Shown piece by piece: positions 1 through 11,834 of a stretch of DNA of 40,350 bases. The stretch's first letter is position 1; every line of letters starts with the position of its first letter. The DNA comes from Hypholoma sublateritium FD-334 SS-4 (Eukaryota; Basidiomycota; Agaricomycetes; Agaricales; Strophariaceae): positions 80,049 to 120,398 of the forward strand of contig KN817576.1 of the NCBI GenBank assembly GCA_000827495.1, in the 5' to 3' direction. The notes under the pieces are model-generated. The model saw only the letters and a program-made list of their open reading frames with translations. It did not search any database and was not told the DNA's origin. The translations under genes and the position numbers were made by a program.

Positions 1-1264
1 CTCATTAGCTTCGCATCAACATCCGCTTACCCAATAATCCCATGATGCTCTTTTCTTCGCCCATTCCCTTCTCTCTGTCGACACCGCCTTCGCTGTTTCC
101 CGCCAGCAGCTCTTCCGCGACGCCCTGCATCGTGTCTTTAAGATGCTTGACGATTCGGTTCTTCTTTGTCGGCAGTTTCTGCAAGATCGGAAACACGGCT
201 CCCATAAGGAATACGATGCGCGAGATGAGACTGGCGTCCCTGCTCGCAAAGGAGTCAAAGAGATCGGCAACAATATTCTCCTGGCCGTCGAGTGCTTGGA
301 AGTCGTGCCCGAATAATGCTGCGCCAACCGCGTCGACGCTGGGAAGAAATTGAACCAGCTATATATTCGCGAGCGGGACAGCATCTTACGCGACGTGGCC
401 TACCCTAGGAAACTGCTTCAGAGGCCCGTTATTGGTTAAATCCAAAGTGAAACTTACCAGACTTGAACATCGATGATGGCCTCCCCTGACCCCGCCTCGA
501 GAATAGAATCCCAGATTACTTTCATCTTCCGGGGTACGTGAGTCACTGGTGGGCTGACGACGGAGTTGAGAGAACGAACCTTGTATGTTGCGTCATAGAA
601 GACAGGGGTCAGCTTTCGAATGGCTGCATTACTAAATGCTGGCGAAAGTGCCTTCCGTTGCCTGAAGGAAGTTGCAAATTAATTTCAGAGGCTCAGACGT
701 CAGATCGATCTTCCTTACGTATGATGATTTTGACCTTCAGCCCAAAGCAGCCCACGTCCGAACTGGGGGGAAATCAATTACCGCCTGTTGACCTCCCAAA
801 AACCAACGACTGACCAGATTCTCGATAAGAACCTGGGAAAGTTTCGTTCGTACATAGCAGGACACCTGTTTTGAGTAGAAATGGGCGGCCGCCTTCGGGT
901 CGCAGATCACTATACGATTTGATCCAAACCCTCCGGGAATTCTGAAAGCAGGCCCATACTGCAATGCCCAATGGTCAAAAAGCACACCAGGGTCATCGGC
1001 TTCGTTTATGAGACGATAGAATCCAAAGAAAAAGCTCGGATTTGCTGGTCCATTGAGCCCGTCGGTCGCCCTAATCCTTCTGGAGGTCGTGATTCTGCCG
1101 AGGGCGATGTAGGAGAGCCAAGGAACGATGCACAAGAGAGGAACGGTCGAATAGGGACGTAGATAGAGGGAGGCCTGCAGCCATATCCATGGAGCACTGA
1201 CAAAATTCACAGTGTTGGCGGAGACGTTCATGGAGGTCGCGACCGGGATTCGATATCGTACCAT
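1..1264 (-). CDS. Cytochrome P450, N-terminal part (gene runs off the left edge)
   Basis: Fungal microsomal P450: a haem-thiolate monooxygenase held in the ER membrane by an N-terminal anchor. Read on the minus strand, the first exon (815-1264) gives a hydrophobic anchor (around LCIVPWLSYIALG), the hinge NGPANPSFFFG and the typical YGPAFRIPGG and VICDPKAAAHF segments. A 52-nt intron (763-814, GTCAGT..CAG) leads to FGRGLLWAEGQNHH. A second intron (662-718) leads to QRKALSPAFSNAAIRKL, the helix C region. Later exons at about 458-661 and 31-331 give GHDFQALDG and the F-G region VFPILQKLPTKKN. The haem-binding cysteine region lies outside the window. The start may be 1264 or 1231. The junction near 332-457 is unclear because the usual WMNHISLD segment is not visible, so the gene may be decayed there. 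The P450 call is firm; the family number is not assigned. Confidence 0.85.
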
Positions 1265-2825
1265 TGTCGATTTTATAGATGAATCGCGGGCCATTTCGGT
1301 GACGAGGCCTGATGTGATGCACAATTATCGCCCCTCGGCACACAGAAATCAATAATGGCAGTTATATTCGAAGTCGTGGATTCCTGTGGTGTCATCGGAG
1401 CGCTTCTGAGCGAACTGGGAGAGTGAATCATTCAGCCGGTCGAGGCCGGCGTCGACGACAATCGGCCCACGGTGTCGCCAGTGCTAGAAGAAGGTCAGTG
1501 GGGGGAAATGGCGGGCAGGCGCGGGCGCACCTAGAGCGAGGGAGGCAGCGTCCGTCTAAACTGTGAGGCCGTATTTCTGGTCTGGCGCAGCGTCCAGCGC
1601 GCGGACTGTAACCGTGAAGCTTTTATGCACGGGCGCTAGAGTGCGCCGCAGACGGCAGCAGGAGACCCTAGAGTCTAGAGAACGGTCCGAGTCGGCGGGG
1701 CCAGGTACAGAGTAAGTGGTGAGGCGACGATGCGTGGAACGTCGACGACGTTGTCGACGACCAAGCAGTCGTGCGAATATCGCGGTCCGCCATCAATTTG
1801 AGCAGTTCCTGCATTGACGCAGTGAACCTGTCCCATTCTTCAAGCTTCAAGCACTGCGGCCATATGTTTTTACATACATATAGGCCATTAGCTGACGCTC
1901 CTCGCCCCACTTCTCTCCCTCGAGGCAGAAAAATTTGCCACTTCAAGCCCGACCACCCATCGCGGTGGTTGTGAGCACTACTTCGTGTACTGAATAAAAT
2001 GTTTTCTAGGACTCTGTGCTTCTGTGTCATATTCTGAACGCGCGAAAAATTATTTGGCACAGTACACTATGTAAACTACGTGTTTAACTCATTAGTGCGG
2101 CCGAAATCTCTGCGGTACAGATCTCGCGCAGTCAAAAGTAAGCGAAGTTAGCCCGCTTTTCCAGTGTCTGAATCAGCACAGAAAGCGAAAGCAAACTCAT
2201 GCGCAGTCCTGCAATTCGCATCGCACCTTGTGGCCTGCGTATCACTGCGGGCGCTTACCACGGACCACATTGTCGCGCGGCGCGGCGCCACTTCGAATTC
2301 AACGAAAAATAAAGTAATAATTTCCTCACCTTCTTCTCCAAAGTGGTGTCAACTACCGTCCTGGCGCTCGCACCGAGCCAGCACCTTCCGCTTGCTCGTC
2401 TAGCGCTGCCGAAGGACGCGTCGTCGGCGCGGAACGCGGTGACGGCCTTCATCGCTCCGGAAATCGCGTTGGCCCTCGTGTACTGTCGGAAATGGGGTCA
2501 AGGCGGGACACGCGCGGAGAAGGAGAAAAGGGGACATTGAAATGAGCTCGTTGGGCGCTGATTCTCGAGGCGGTGCACGTCAAGCCCAAGGTGTGCACCT
2601 CTCGTAAGTATCGCTGCACCGTATTGTCCCGTAGAGCTGCGTATCGGTCGGAATTTTGCCTAAGAATGATGTAGAGTCGACCGCATGATCCAGGAAACCT
2701 TCTCATTCGATTCGGGCGCGCCCCATACATCAGACGAATCCATTTGACAGCCTGATTCGATTGGCGCAGTGTACAAGGTTTGATACAACTATAGTGTGCG
2801 AAGTAAATGTTCTATGTTAGTAGTC
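1265..2825. other. Intergenic stretch, no supported gene
   Basis: Open frames exist (for example minus 1668-2060 and minus 2449-2730), but they show no recognisable family and no splice structure. The segment is the probable upstream region of the P450 gene and the downstream region of the GTPase gene. No clear promoter element could be fixed. Confidence 0.5.
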
Positions 2826-4531
2826 CTATCGCAGGCCAAGACGAGCATTGATGTCTGTGGTGATGCCCTCTGGGGTCGAATTGATATTGTCGGAGGAGTT
2901 TCTTTGGAGATCGGATCTGCGTAATGCCAGTGCATCGGTCACGAAGCTGTGCGACAACGCCCTGGGAGGATCAGACGGCAGGATATCCATGAAGATACCG
3001 TGCAAAAACAACGTAAGATTTACGATGTATCCCGCCAAGAATTTCGCTGTGGAGTCACTGTATTATAGAGGGGTCAGTTCGCGGAATTCTTGGGNGATGA
3101 GGTGCACATACTATTGCTGATACTTTCCGTAGAGGAATTTGATAGCAAGGCCACCGAGGCTGATTGCACTCAGCGGAAGTGCCAAAGCGGTCGCGCCTGC
3201 TGCCTGTATGATAGTGACCAAGTCTGACACGGTCGACACTCCATCTCCGAAGAATCTGGGGAAGCCCCATTAAAAACATGAATCACGCCGTCAAATGACC
3301 ACCCACGCGGCTTGGTTGGGTTGATCATCTATGAGCGGCGCAACGAGGCCGATCATCTGAGAGAAAAACTCGGCGCTCGACAGAACCTAATACTCCTGTC
3401 AACAACTATGGAAGAAACTGAAATAAACGAAGTACTCACCCTGTCAGGATCCCTGAAATTCCAGACTTTCAAAATGTCGTCGTGGATGCGACGAATGCAA
3501 TTTATCATCGTTTGGCCCTCAAATGCGATGCTTTTCCCGAGATCTTGCCAATACTCTACATCAGGCTCATGAGCGCTTTGTTTAAAGACACGAGAAAAAA
3601 AATTACTTTTCAAACCTTCGCTGAAGAGAAAAGGTCAGAATTGGTTTTGGAATGTAAAAATAATTGGGAGATACTCAATAGAGAGGTCAACTTTCTGACG
3701 GGCATTCACCTGCTGAGCCGTGATCCAGGTAATGTATAGATTACTCTCAACCTCGCGTAGTTTTTCCCGAGTGACATCAGCCAAGCCACTAAGCATTTCT
3801 GTGCTCATTTTGGGGTCTGGTTTCTTCGGTAGTGACATCTTGACCCATGCCATTGGTAATTCTTTTGGCGCTAATATTTGCCATATTCTCTCGAGACCCT
3901 CCCCCGAAGAACGGAGTGATTCTGATGCCTTTTTTTCAGAATCGAGGAGTCTCTCGGGCTTCGACTTTGTCGATGACCTGTCTTTCAACAAAAAACTGTT
4001 GACGAGCAAATCGTACTTCGTGAACACCGCGACGATGGGGATTTTTACTGCACAGTCATGAGCGCTCAATCGCGTTGCAAAGCAGAATTGCTTACACTCT
4101 ATAGCCAGTTTCAATAAATTTTCGTCGCCTGCTTCCAATAATCTCGCTCCAGGTCGGGGCGTCAAGAGGCATAACCTGCATTAGTAAGCAAAATGAACAT
4201 GTTACATGAACTGGACCTCACCATATAGCGTGAATCCTTCGGGATAGTTCTGGATACGCCTGACACCTTCGGAGGAACCTGTCCACATTGTCCCAGTTGG
4301 TGGTTGAGCCAGCTTCAAAGCCCTTGCTGTCGTGCAGGATAAAGCGTGGGTTGCTTAACGACTTGTATTCAAGCTCGATGTCCGCATGTCCAGCGCGATC
4401 GTGTGCAACATCGATCTAAGTAATGTCTATAAGTGAATGTCTGCTGGTCTAGGAGATCGCAAAAAATCGCGAACCTCCTGGGGATCGACATTGAACATAT
4501 ACTTCACAAGAGAAGACTTTCCGACGCCGCT
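2826..4531 (-). CDS. P-loop GTPase, fungal paralogue 1 (5' end not found)
   Basis: Member of an expanded basidiomycete family of AIG1/septin-like G-domain proteins of unknown role. The visible minus-strand exons begin after a CTAG acceptor with the P-loop SGVGKSSLVKYMFNVD (about 4475-4531). Next come DVAHDRAGHADIELEY and the G3 box DSKGFEAG. After an intron, IW joins LCLLTPRPGARLLEAG, then the G4 box IPIVAVFTKYDLL. Later exons give EYWQDLGKSIAFEGQTM and IHDDILKVWNFRDPD, and the C-terminus has a hydrophobic stretch (ATALALPLSAISLGGLAIKF) followed by AGYIVNLTLFLHGIF. This order of G boxes and a hydrophobic tail matches the family. One N at 3094 falls near an exon end. The first exon, before the P-loop, could not be identified. 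The gene reads away from the second paralogue at 8429. The GTPase call is strong; the biological role is unknown. Confidence 0.85.
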
Positions 4532-5180
4532 CTAGGGCTACATATGAGTGGGGTTCGGGATGAGAGAAAAAGGACGGTCAACATTTCCTATCAGGATAAT
4601 GCGGAACCTTTATTTACGACAGCCTTGACATTAATGACGCTGCGATCGCGTAGAGTATGTTACAGACTCACTGCGGACAGGAATCTAGTGTCTGGTCAAC
4701 TTGAGAGGGTAAACCCTCAGGGATGGGCGGTATCAAAAGCAGTTGTTCATCTTGAGAAGGAGACATCATCGTTTTACTTGCTTTGGAATTCTGTTATAGT
4801 GCTGAGTCCTGTGTTTTTAGAGTTTAATCAAGCCCCGCCGCGCCGTGGACTCATGGACCTTCGTCCCGTAAGCAATTCGAGGCATATCAAGGGCCGTACC
4901 AGTGAAATCTTAGAAAGACCCAACATCTTCACATGTCCCACCTCAGCTGACGTTCTCAACGAGGACTGTGCCATGAAAGATTGATGGATCACATCCATGC
5001 CAGGCTATACTTGAATATCCAATGGAGCGTCTCGATAGCGTTTGGACAAGGTCCAAGGAAATCTCGAGTTGGATAGGACTGCCCTTGGTTCGTGTTATTC
5101 ACGCTAGCAAGTTTGGTAGAGGAGTTGGTGCAAGTGTTGTCATCTTCGAGTTCCTTGTTTCGCCGGGAAGTTCCCACGCG
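4531..5180. repeat. Diverged direct duplicate, copy A
   Basis: This segment matches 7680-8285 in the same orientation, in ordered blocks: GGGCTACAT; then TTTCCTA..GG and ATGCGGAACC; TCAACTTGAGAGGG; CTTGAAT.TCCAAT; GGACTGCCCTTGGTTCGT; TTCCTTGTTTC.CCGG. It lies immediately 5' of the P-loop exon of the minus-strand GTPase. Open frames here (for example plus 4433-4984) have no recognisable family. Confidence 0.7.
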
Positions 5181-7679
5181 TTCCTCATCGCGCACTCGAC
5201 ATCGACGTGCCCTTCTCCTGGACGCTTCCGTCCGCTTGATCTCGGCTTCCTCATTCCATATCGCCGCCGCGCGACGACCGCTGCCCAACTCCGTCCATCC
5301 GCCACGCCACCGCCGGTGCATGCACACTGCATCACCTGCCCGTCGGCGATGCATAATACGACGTTCCCGCTCTCGACGGTCGACGAAGACACTTCGCGAA
5401 GCGACATCGACACTTACTCATATAGAGAAGTTTGCGACCTAGGGCTCTGACTTGCGCACTGCATTCGGTGCGGACACAGTAAGTACTGCAGCATCGTCTC
5501 GAAACGGAACTGACGCCACTGGCGCATGCAGCTTCTGAATCGGCGCGCCGATTAGACACATCTAGCATCCGACTGCAGGTCCTTCCTCGCCGACTCACGT
5601 AGCGGATGTTGCACTTCAGGGCTAGTCCGTGCCACTTTGCGACGAACGTCAAGATATTCCCATCCCCCAAGGAAACAACGTCGACGCTGGTATATCTAAG
5701 AGTGTTTTCGCCGCCGTCCCGCTGCTATTACATCGTACTTTGCTGCGGTACCGTCGCGTGCATCCGCGCCATGCGAATACGAGTGTTGAGCTGCACCCGC
5801 TCGCTCCAGGTGCCGCATCAACGACCGAGTTCGGCGGACGACCCAGATTTGATATCGAAGACGACGGCGTCTTGGTTTCTTCGTAAGTCATGCGCATTGA
5901 TTATTACTGGTGCTGATCATGGCCATTGTACACCCCGCGCTTATCAAGAATTTCACGAGTGCTCGCAGAGGTTCCTGACCCAATGGGAGGCGGGGCAAAT
6001 TCAGCGCACAGCATACAATCCACGGCCCTGGGGTACAACCGACGTACTTTAAATTGTACGTATTCCTCTCCTCCATCCGTGCCGTGTGACCGACGAATTT
6101 CCATCCCATCAAGACTAGTGCGGCGCCGGTGCGGTCGCGGGCATCGTGCTATGAACAAGAAACATGTCCTTCTGAAGGCGTTGGTGGGTCCCCTCTCTAC
6201 ATTGTGCGTGTATGTTACTTACCTTTGGTCTAAATGTAGGTATGCACAACATTGAGCCGCCGTTACCCGCGGCAAGATATACTCGGGAGCGGTAACCAGT
6301 TGACCTGCGCCTTGTGGGGTGCCGGGTTGTACGCTCGCTGGAGGTGCTGTTCAAAGGATCGTCATAGGAAGAAACCCCAGACTCGACGTAGGCATTGAGC
6401 ATAGAGTCGCACTGTGAGTGATGTAGACCCATTCACCTTTCGGGCGCTCATACCGGTGCGTTCACAGCTCCGAGAGACGCTCGAAAGCCTCTCTCATCAA
6501 AGTTCCTGACTACACGAGAGATGAGAAAAATTCGCGAAGGTTCATTTTCTGGCTGTTCTACAGTCGTTAGTATTTAAAGCGGAAAGAGGAGGTATTCCTG
6601 TTATTGACGATCCTTGAAATAAAAATTCGACTTCTCATTATTTTAGATAAACGGGAACCTACACGCCGTGGATAAGCTGCTCGCACAGCGTCTTCAACGT
6701 TGGCTTGGTTCCTCGGCACGCAGTGGCAACTTTCAGTATGCGTACGAGTACTCATTCATGTGATCGACAGTGGAAAGTCCGCTGGTAGAGAGATCTCCGG
6801 TATGTGAGGGATAAAATCACAACCAAATAATATTTACTGAGCTCCAAGCAGCGTAATCGACCACGATAGAAATCAGCGCCGCACGCCGGAAGTATTATGT
6901 CCCCGCCTCGAGGTGGCACAAAGATTCATTCGCTCCGAGAGATCTAGATAAGTACCCCACCAAAGGAATTCAGTCTGCATTGTTTCGCACACTAACAACT
7001 TATTCAAGTTTTACATAGGTTACCGTATATGATATGACCTCCGTCGTCCCCACCATTCTAAAGCCTAAGCTCCCGTCCCGTCCATCCTGCGTCACTGGCG
7101 TCGAATAGGTCGGGCAGTGCGCGGTGTGTGGCACGCGGTAGATGCGCGCCGCGCCTGTTGTCCGGGGCCTGGGGTCAATCAGTCGGCTTATGGCAGTGGA
7201 TGGGATGTGGCGAACGAGAGATGGGAGGAGTGTGAGGATGGGTGGAAGACGGATGGTTGGTGATCTGTGACACTGTGTGGGGAAGAGGTTGAGTGTTGCG
7301 CGCGCGGGAGGGGGGTGGGGGGTACGTGCTGCAGAATAAGTGTCGCGACCGAAGATGCGCTCGGGCATGGACGGTCACCGCGGCCGGCTGGCAGAGGTGC
7401 ATGGGCCGACCGGGAGAGCGGGCGTACGAGAGGTAAAGTCCCCGCGCGGGGGGCACCAGCGTTGGCGCCATGTACACAAGAGGCGTCGGTCGCGGAGGTG
7501 CCACCCGCCGGCGACGCGCGCGATCGCTAGGATGCGCGCGGACGTGCACACAAGCGTCTCGAAGAGGGCGGTGCAGAGATTGGGGCACGCGCGGATAGGG
7601 ACCAGCGTAGCTATACGGGCGGGGGCAGGCGGTGGGCGTCAGTACCTTCCCATGATGGACGGGGGCGGGGTCGGCGCTC
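5181..7679. other. GC-rich intergenic region with only weak coding hints
   Basis: Several overlapping open frames occur in both strands, as expected of GC-rich DNA. Weak hints of real coding are a plus-strand frame from ATG 5349 (HNTTFPLSTVDEDTSRSD..) that stops at 5450, and a frame ending GRPRFDIEDDGVLVSS at a GTAAGT-like donor near 5882. Neither can be assigned to a family. 7040-7680 is strongly GC-rich and low in complexity. No RNA gene or clear mobile element was seen. Confidence 0.4.
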
Positions 7680-8285
7680 GAGGGCTACATGTCGGTGGAA
7701 TTGGTGGGATGACGGAGATAAAGACCGTCAACGTTTCCTACAGGAATGATGCGGAACCAATGCAGAGATCTCGTATCTGCTCAACTTGAGAGGGCAAACC
7801 CACAAGAATGGCTATTCGACTTGACACCGAAGTAGACATGGAACTTGTTCGTACTACTTACCTTGCGAGGTTACCGGATTCTCATTATGCCTTCGTGTCA
7901 ATGTAGAGTACAATCTGGACATGCGGTACTTGAGCCGGCCACTGTACCGCAGTTGATGGGTGTCTCGGTTCTGTGGCTAATCTGAGGCGTAGAGTCAAGG
8001 AGCGTACGAGGGGAATCATAGCAAATCCGAGTATGTCCATAGCTGTCCGGCACACGGCGCACCTTGTGAATGACTGGATTTGTGTCGCACCTTACCAGCT
8101 GACTCTTAGCGAGGACCATTGATCACTTCCCAAGGAGTCGGCCATTCTTGAATGTCCAATCGGACGCTCTTGATAAGGTCCGCAGAGAAGCTGATGCCAA
8201 ATGTAAACTGGGACTTGGGACTGCCCTTGGTTCGTACTACTTACAGTGGCCTAAATTTCCTTGTTTCACCGGACTGATCGCATTC
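7680..8285. repeat. Diverged direct duplicate, copy B
   Basis: Second copy of the segment at 4531-5180, same orientation, with the same order of matching blocks and several small indels. It sits directly upstream of the plus-strand GTPase that starts at 8429, so both GTPase paralogues carry this sequence at their 5' side. It may hold promoter or 5' leader sequence from the ancestral gene, or be an old mobile fragment. Confidence 0.7.
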
Positions 8286-8428
8286 TAGACCAGGAAATAT
8301 CTATTCACTTCACAGCACTCCATTTACGTTCTACCACACGTTCCCAGGTAATCTGATTCTCTTGCTCACTCGACGACTGTTCTCAACCAACTCTGCCTAC
8401 CTCCAGTGCGCCAGCCTACCAAACGACA

Positions 8429-9482
8429 ATGAACGATATCGAAGCTATGAAACTCCGCGCGAAATATACGCACTTCCGCATTCTAGTCATCGGCAGAGCG
8501 AATGCAGGCAAAACGACCTTGCTGAAGAGGGTGTGCAACACAGACGAAGATCCGTGCATCTACAATGAAAACAACGAAAATCAAGTGAGATGCCACTGTC
8601 CCTCACGATTTCTATGGTCGAGATTGCTGACGCACAATGTGCAAAACCAGCTCGTACCGACTGACGAGGTAACTATAATCTCATCCCCTGACGACATGCT
8701 GATGTGTCGACCGTCAGCGTGGCATCCACGACATTGAGAAACAGTTCATGTTCAAAAGCAACCCGCGGTTCATATTTCACGATTCGCCTGGATTCGAGGC
8801 TGGGAACGAGCAGGAACTCAAAGACGTGCTCGCGTTTATAGAGAAACGTTCAAAATCAAATGAACCAAAGGAACAATTGCACGCAATATGGTTTGATCTA
8901 ATCATTCAAGTCTACAGTTCTTATGGTGACTGATCATGGCTCATACAAGGTTTTGTGTTGTTTTGGATGCTTCACGGCCATTGTTAGAACTTGAGTATAA
9001 GTTCTTTAACAAAAAGCGGGGAGGAAATGGTATGTGTCTTTTGACTCAGCCCAGTCAAGTTCCATTGTAGTGGCTCCATTAGTGAAAGCTGAATTATCAA
9101 TTCAATGCAGTGCCTGTTATTGCAGTATTCACCAAGTTTGATGATCTCATAGTTCAGGTCTATGATTGGGACAGAGAAGAAGAAAGTCGCCCTGATGCCT
9201 GTAAGGTAGTTAAAGAGAAGTTTGAAACACCACTAGAGAAGACTGTGGACCGGCCTAGGGCATATGTATGCTTTGAAGGTGCATTTATATTATTTCTACT
9301 TCAAGGATTGCTTAATGACCTTTTGTTTCAGCCATTAATGATGATGAAGGCAATCATCAAGAGCAAGTAAAAAAATTGATTGAAAAAACAGCTGATTCTC
9401 TTGATAACCTTGTTCTCAAAATGTTGTTTGTCTCAGTCCAGAAAAATAATCTTGAGCTATGCATTAAATATGCTATATATCA
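8429..9482 (+). CDS. P-loop GTPase, fungal paralogue 2 (core exons 1-5)
   Basis: Same G-domain family as the gene at 2826-4531. Exon 1 (8429-8584) starts MNDIEAMKLRAKYTHFR and has the P-loop GRANAGKT. Exon 2 (8718-8890) has FIFHDSPGFEAG (G3). Exon 3 (8950-9029) gives FCVVLDASRPLLELE after the shared HAIW. Exon 4 (9111-9278) has PVIAVFTKFDDLIVQVYD (G4). Exon 5 (9332-9482) ends LELCIKYAIY. All four introns are GT..AG and keep the frame. The first two exons have balanced composition; from about 8900 exons and introns are strongly AT-rich although the protein family match continues across the change. The 3' part is not settled: possible tiny exons and an intron-like array follow. The hydrophobic C-terminus of paralogue 1 is not recognisable here. 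Confidence 0.85.
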
Positions 9483-9559
9483 GTAAGATTTTGGGTTGCA
9501 ATTTAACTGCAGATATTGTTATTTATTCTATTTTAGACTTGCTAACTGGAAACTTTCAG

Positions 9560-10036
9560 TGAAGGTATGTTAGAAATTGAATCAATCAGTGATTAATACT
9601 AATATCACATTGAGGAACTTGTATACTGGGCAGTAGGATGGTTTTCTCATTGCTATACTTCCAATGTGAGTACATTATTGGTGTTTGTGTTTAAAGTTAA
9701 GCTATATTTCCTGTAATCAAAACAGGAGGTGAGTTGTGACAATGACAATTAGTTGTAAGTTATTACCATTATTTGATGTTGTGATTTTAATGTAACTTGG
9801 CAGAAGAAATGGTAAATTTTAATACAAAGTTACTGCATTAGGAGGTAAGTGTGAAATAAGTATTGGAAATGTTGAATAGACTAATTTCAAAATTTCAATG
9901 ATTATAGTATGTGAGTAATAGTTCATGAAAATATAATTTTATTTGATATTAAACAAAAAATAAATACAGGAAACACAGGTGAGATATCTTAATGATTACA
10001 TTTGGAAGAAGTTAATAAAAGATATATTCCTAGCCA
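9560..10036 (+). other. Chain of candidate microexons downstream of the GTPase core
   Basis: Short segments lie between near-consensus acceptors and donors: TGAAG (9560-9564), a 32-nt segment (9634-9665) encoding GWFSHCYTSN, GAG (9726-9728), AAGAAATG (9804-9811), GAG (9842-9844), GAAACACAG (9970-9978) and CCA (10034-10036). Taking the exons at 9726, 9842, 9970 and 10034 keeps the frame, gives E-E-ETQ-P and enters the array at 10106 in phase 0. Using 9804-9811 together with 9842 would require a 30-nt intron, which is unlikely. This is a reading of splice motifs, not proof of splicing. Confidence 0.45.
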
Positions 10037-10105
10037 GTAAGTATTGGTTCCTGGTCCCTGTATTTGATAATAATGTTTTAATTATTTTACATGTGATTTA
10101 TCCAG

Positions 10106-11834
10106 CAAGTAAGTCAATTGTTGTCTTGCAAGGCATTGATGGATTTCTGATTATTTTGCATGTGATTTATCTAGCTTGTAAGTCAATTGTTGTCTTGCAA
10201 GGCATTGATGGATTTCTGATTATTTTGCATGTGATTTATCCAGGATGTAAGTCAACTTTTGTCTTGCAAGGCATTGATGAATTTCTGATTATTTTGCATG
10301 TTATTTATCCAGAAAGTAAGTCAACTGTTGTCTTGCAAGACATTGATGAATTTATGATTATTTTTCATGTTATTTTTCCAGCTTGTAAGTCAACTGTTGT
10401 ATTGCAAGACATTGATGAATTTATGATTATTTTTCATGTTATTTATCCAGCTTGTAAGTCAACTGTTGTCTTGCAAGGCATTGATGAATTTATAATTATT
10501 TTGCATGTGATTTATCCAGGATGTATGTCAACTTTTGTCTTGCAAAGCATTCATGAATTTCTGATTATTTTGCATGTTATTTATCCAGCTTGTAAGTCAA
10601 CTGTTGTCTTGCAAGGCATTGATAAATTTCTGATTATTTTGCATGTAATCTATCCAGAATGTAAGTCAACTGTTTTCTTGCAAGGTATTGATGAATTTCT
10701 GATTATTTTGCATGTGATTTATTCAGAAAGTAAATCAACTGTTGTTTTACAAGGCATTGATGAATTTCTGATTATTTTGCATGTGATTTATCCAGCAAGT
10801 AAATCAACTGTTGTCTTGTGAGGCATTGATGAATTTCTGATTATTTTGCATGTGATTTATCCAGCGAGTAAGCCAATTGTTGTCTTGCAAGGCATCAATA
10901 AATTTATGATTATCTTGCATGTGATTTATCTAGCTTGTAAGTCAACTGTTGTCTTGCAAAGCATTGATGAATTTCTGATTAATTTGTGTGTGATTTATCC
11001 AGCAAGTAAGTCAACTGGTGTCTTGCAAGGCATTGATAAATTTATGATTATTTTGCATGTGATTTATCTAGCTTGTAAGTCAACTGTTGTTTTGCAAAGT
11101 ATTAATGAATTTCTGATTATTTTGCATGTGATTTATCCAGCGAGTAAGTCAACTTTTGTCTTGCAAGGCATTGATGAATTTCTGATTATTTTGCATGTGA
11201 TTTACCCAGCAAGTAAGTCAACTTTTGTCTTGCAAGGCATTGATGAATTTCTGATTATTTTGCATGTGATTTATCCAGGTTGTAAGTCAGCTGTTATGTT
11301 GCAAAGCATTGATGAATTTCTGATTATTCTGCATGTGATTTATCCAGGATGTATGTCGACTTTTGTCTTGCAAAGCATTGATGAATTTCTGATTATTTTG
11401 CATGTCATTTATCCAGGTTGTAAGTCAATTGTTGTCTTGTGAGGCATTGATGAATTTCTGATTATTTTGCATGTGATTTATCCAGCTTGTAAGTCAACTT
11501 TTGTCTTGCAAGGCATTGATGAATTTCTGATTATTTTGCATGTCATTTATCCAGGTTGTAAGTCAACTGTTGTCTTGCAAAGCATTGATGGATTTCTGAT
11601 TATTTTGCATGTTATTTATCCAGCTTGTAAGTCAACTGTTGTCTTGCAAGACATTGATAAATTTCTGATTATTTAGCATGTGATTTATCCAGGATGTAAG
11701 TCAACTGTTATTCTGCAAGGCATTGATGAATTTCTGATTATTTTGCATATGATTTATCCAGAATGTAAGTCAACTGTTATCTTGCAAAGGCATTGATGAA
11801 TTTCTGATTATTTTGCATGTGATTTATCCAGCGA
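10106..11834 (+). repeat. 69-bp tandem array, 25 periods, each unit intron-like
   Basis: Twenty-five periods of 69 bp (one of 70) run without interruption. Each unit starts GTAAGTCAACTG (21 of 26 junctions GTAAGT, the rest GTATGT, GTAAAT or GTAAGC), usually has TTTCTGATTA in the middle, and ends in YAG, mostly TTTATCCAG. That is a 66-nt segment with all marks of a fungal intron. Between each AG and the next GT stands one triplet: CTT 8 times, CAA 4, GAT 4, CGA 3, GTT 3, AAA 2, AAT 2. Because 69 is a multiple of three, the unspliced DNA also reads as a 23-residue repeat (..FLIILHVIYP..), but that frame is broken by TGA in two units and TAG in another. Confidence 0.95.

Noticed and set aside
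16..384. 122-codon minus-strand open frame over the P450
   Set aside because: It is a shadow frame; the P450 residues are in another frame of the same strand.
7000..7789. Long open frames on both strands in GC-rich DNA
   Set aside because: Composition alone explains them; the peptides are low in complexity and match no family.
10106..11834. Array as a CRISPR-like or plain repeat-protein locus
   Set aside because: The host is a eukaryote and the variable part is only three bases, so it is not CRISPR. The unspliced 23-residue repeat is broken by TGA in two units and TAG in another, which argues against a simple repeat protein, though it is not fully excluded.
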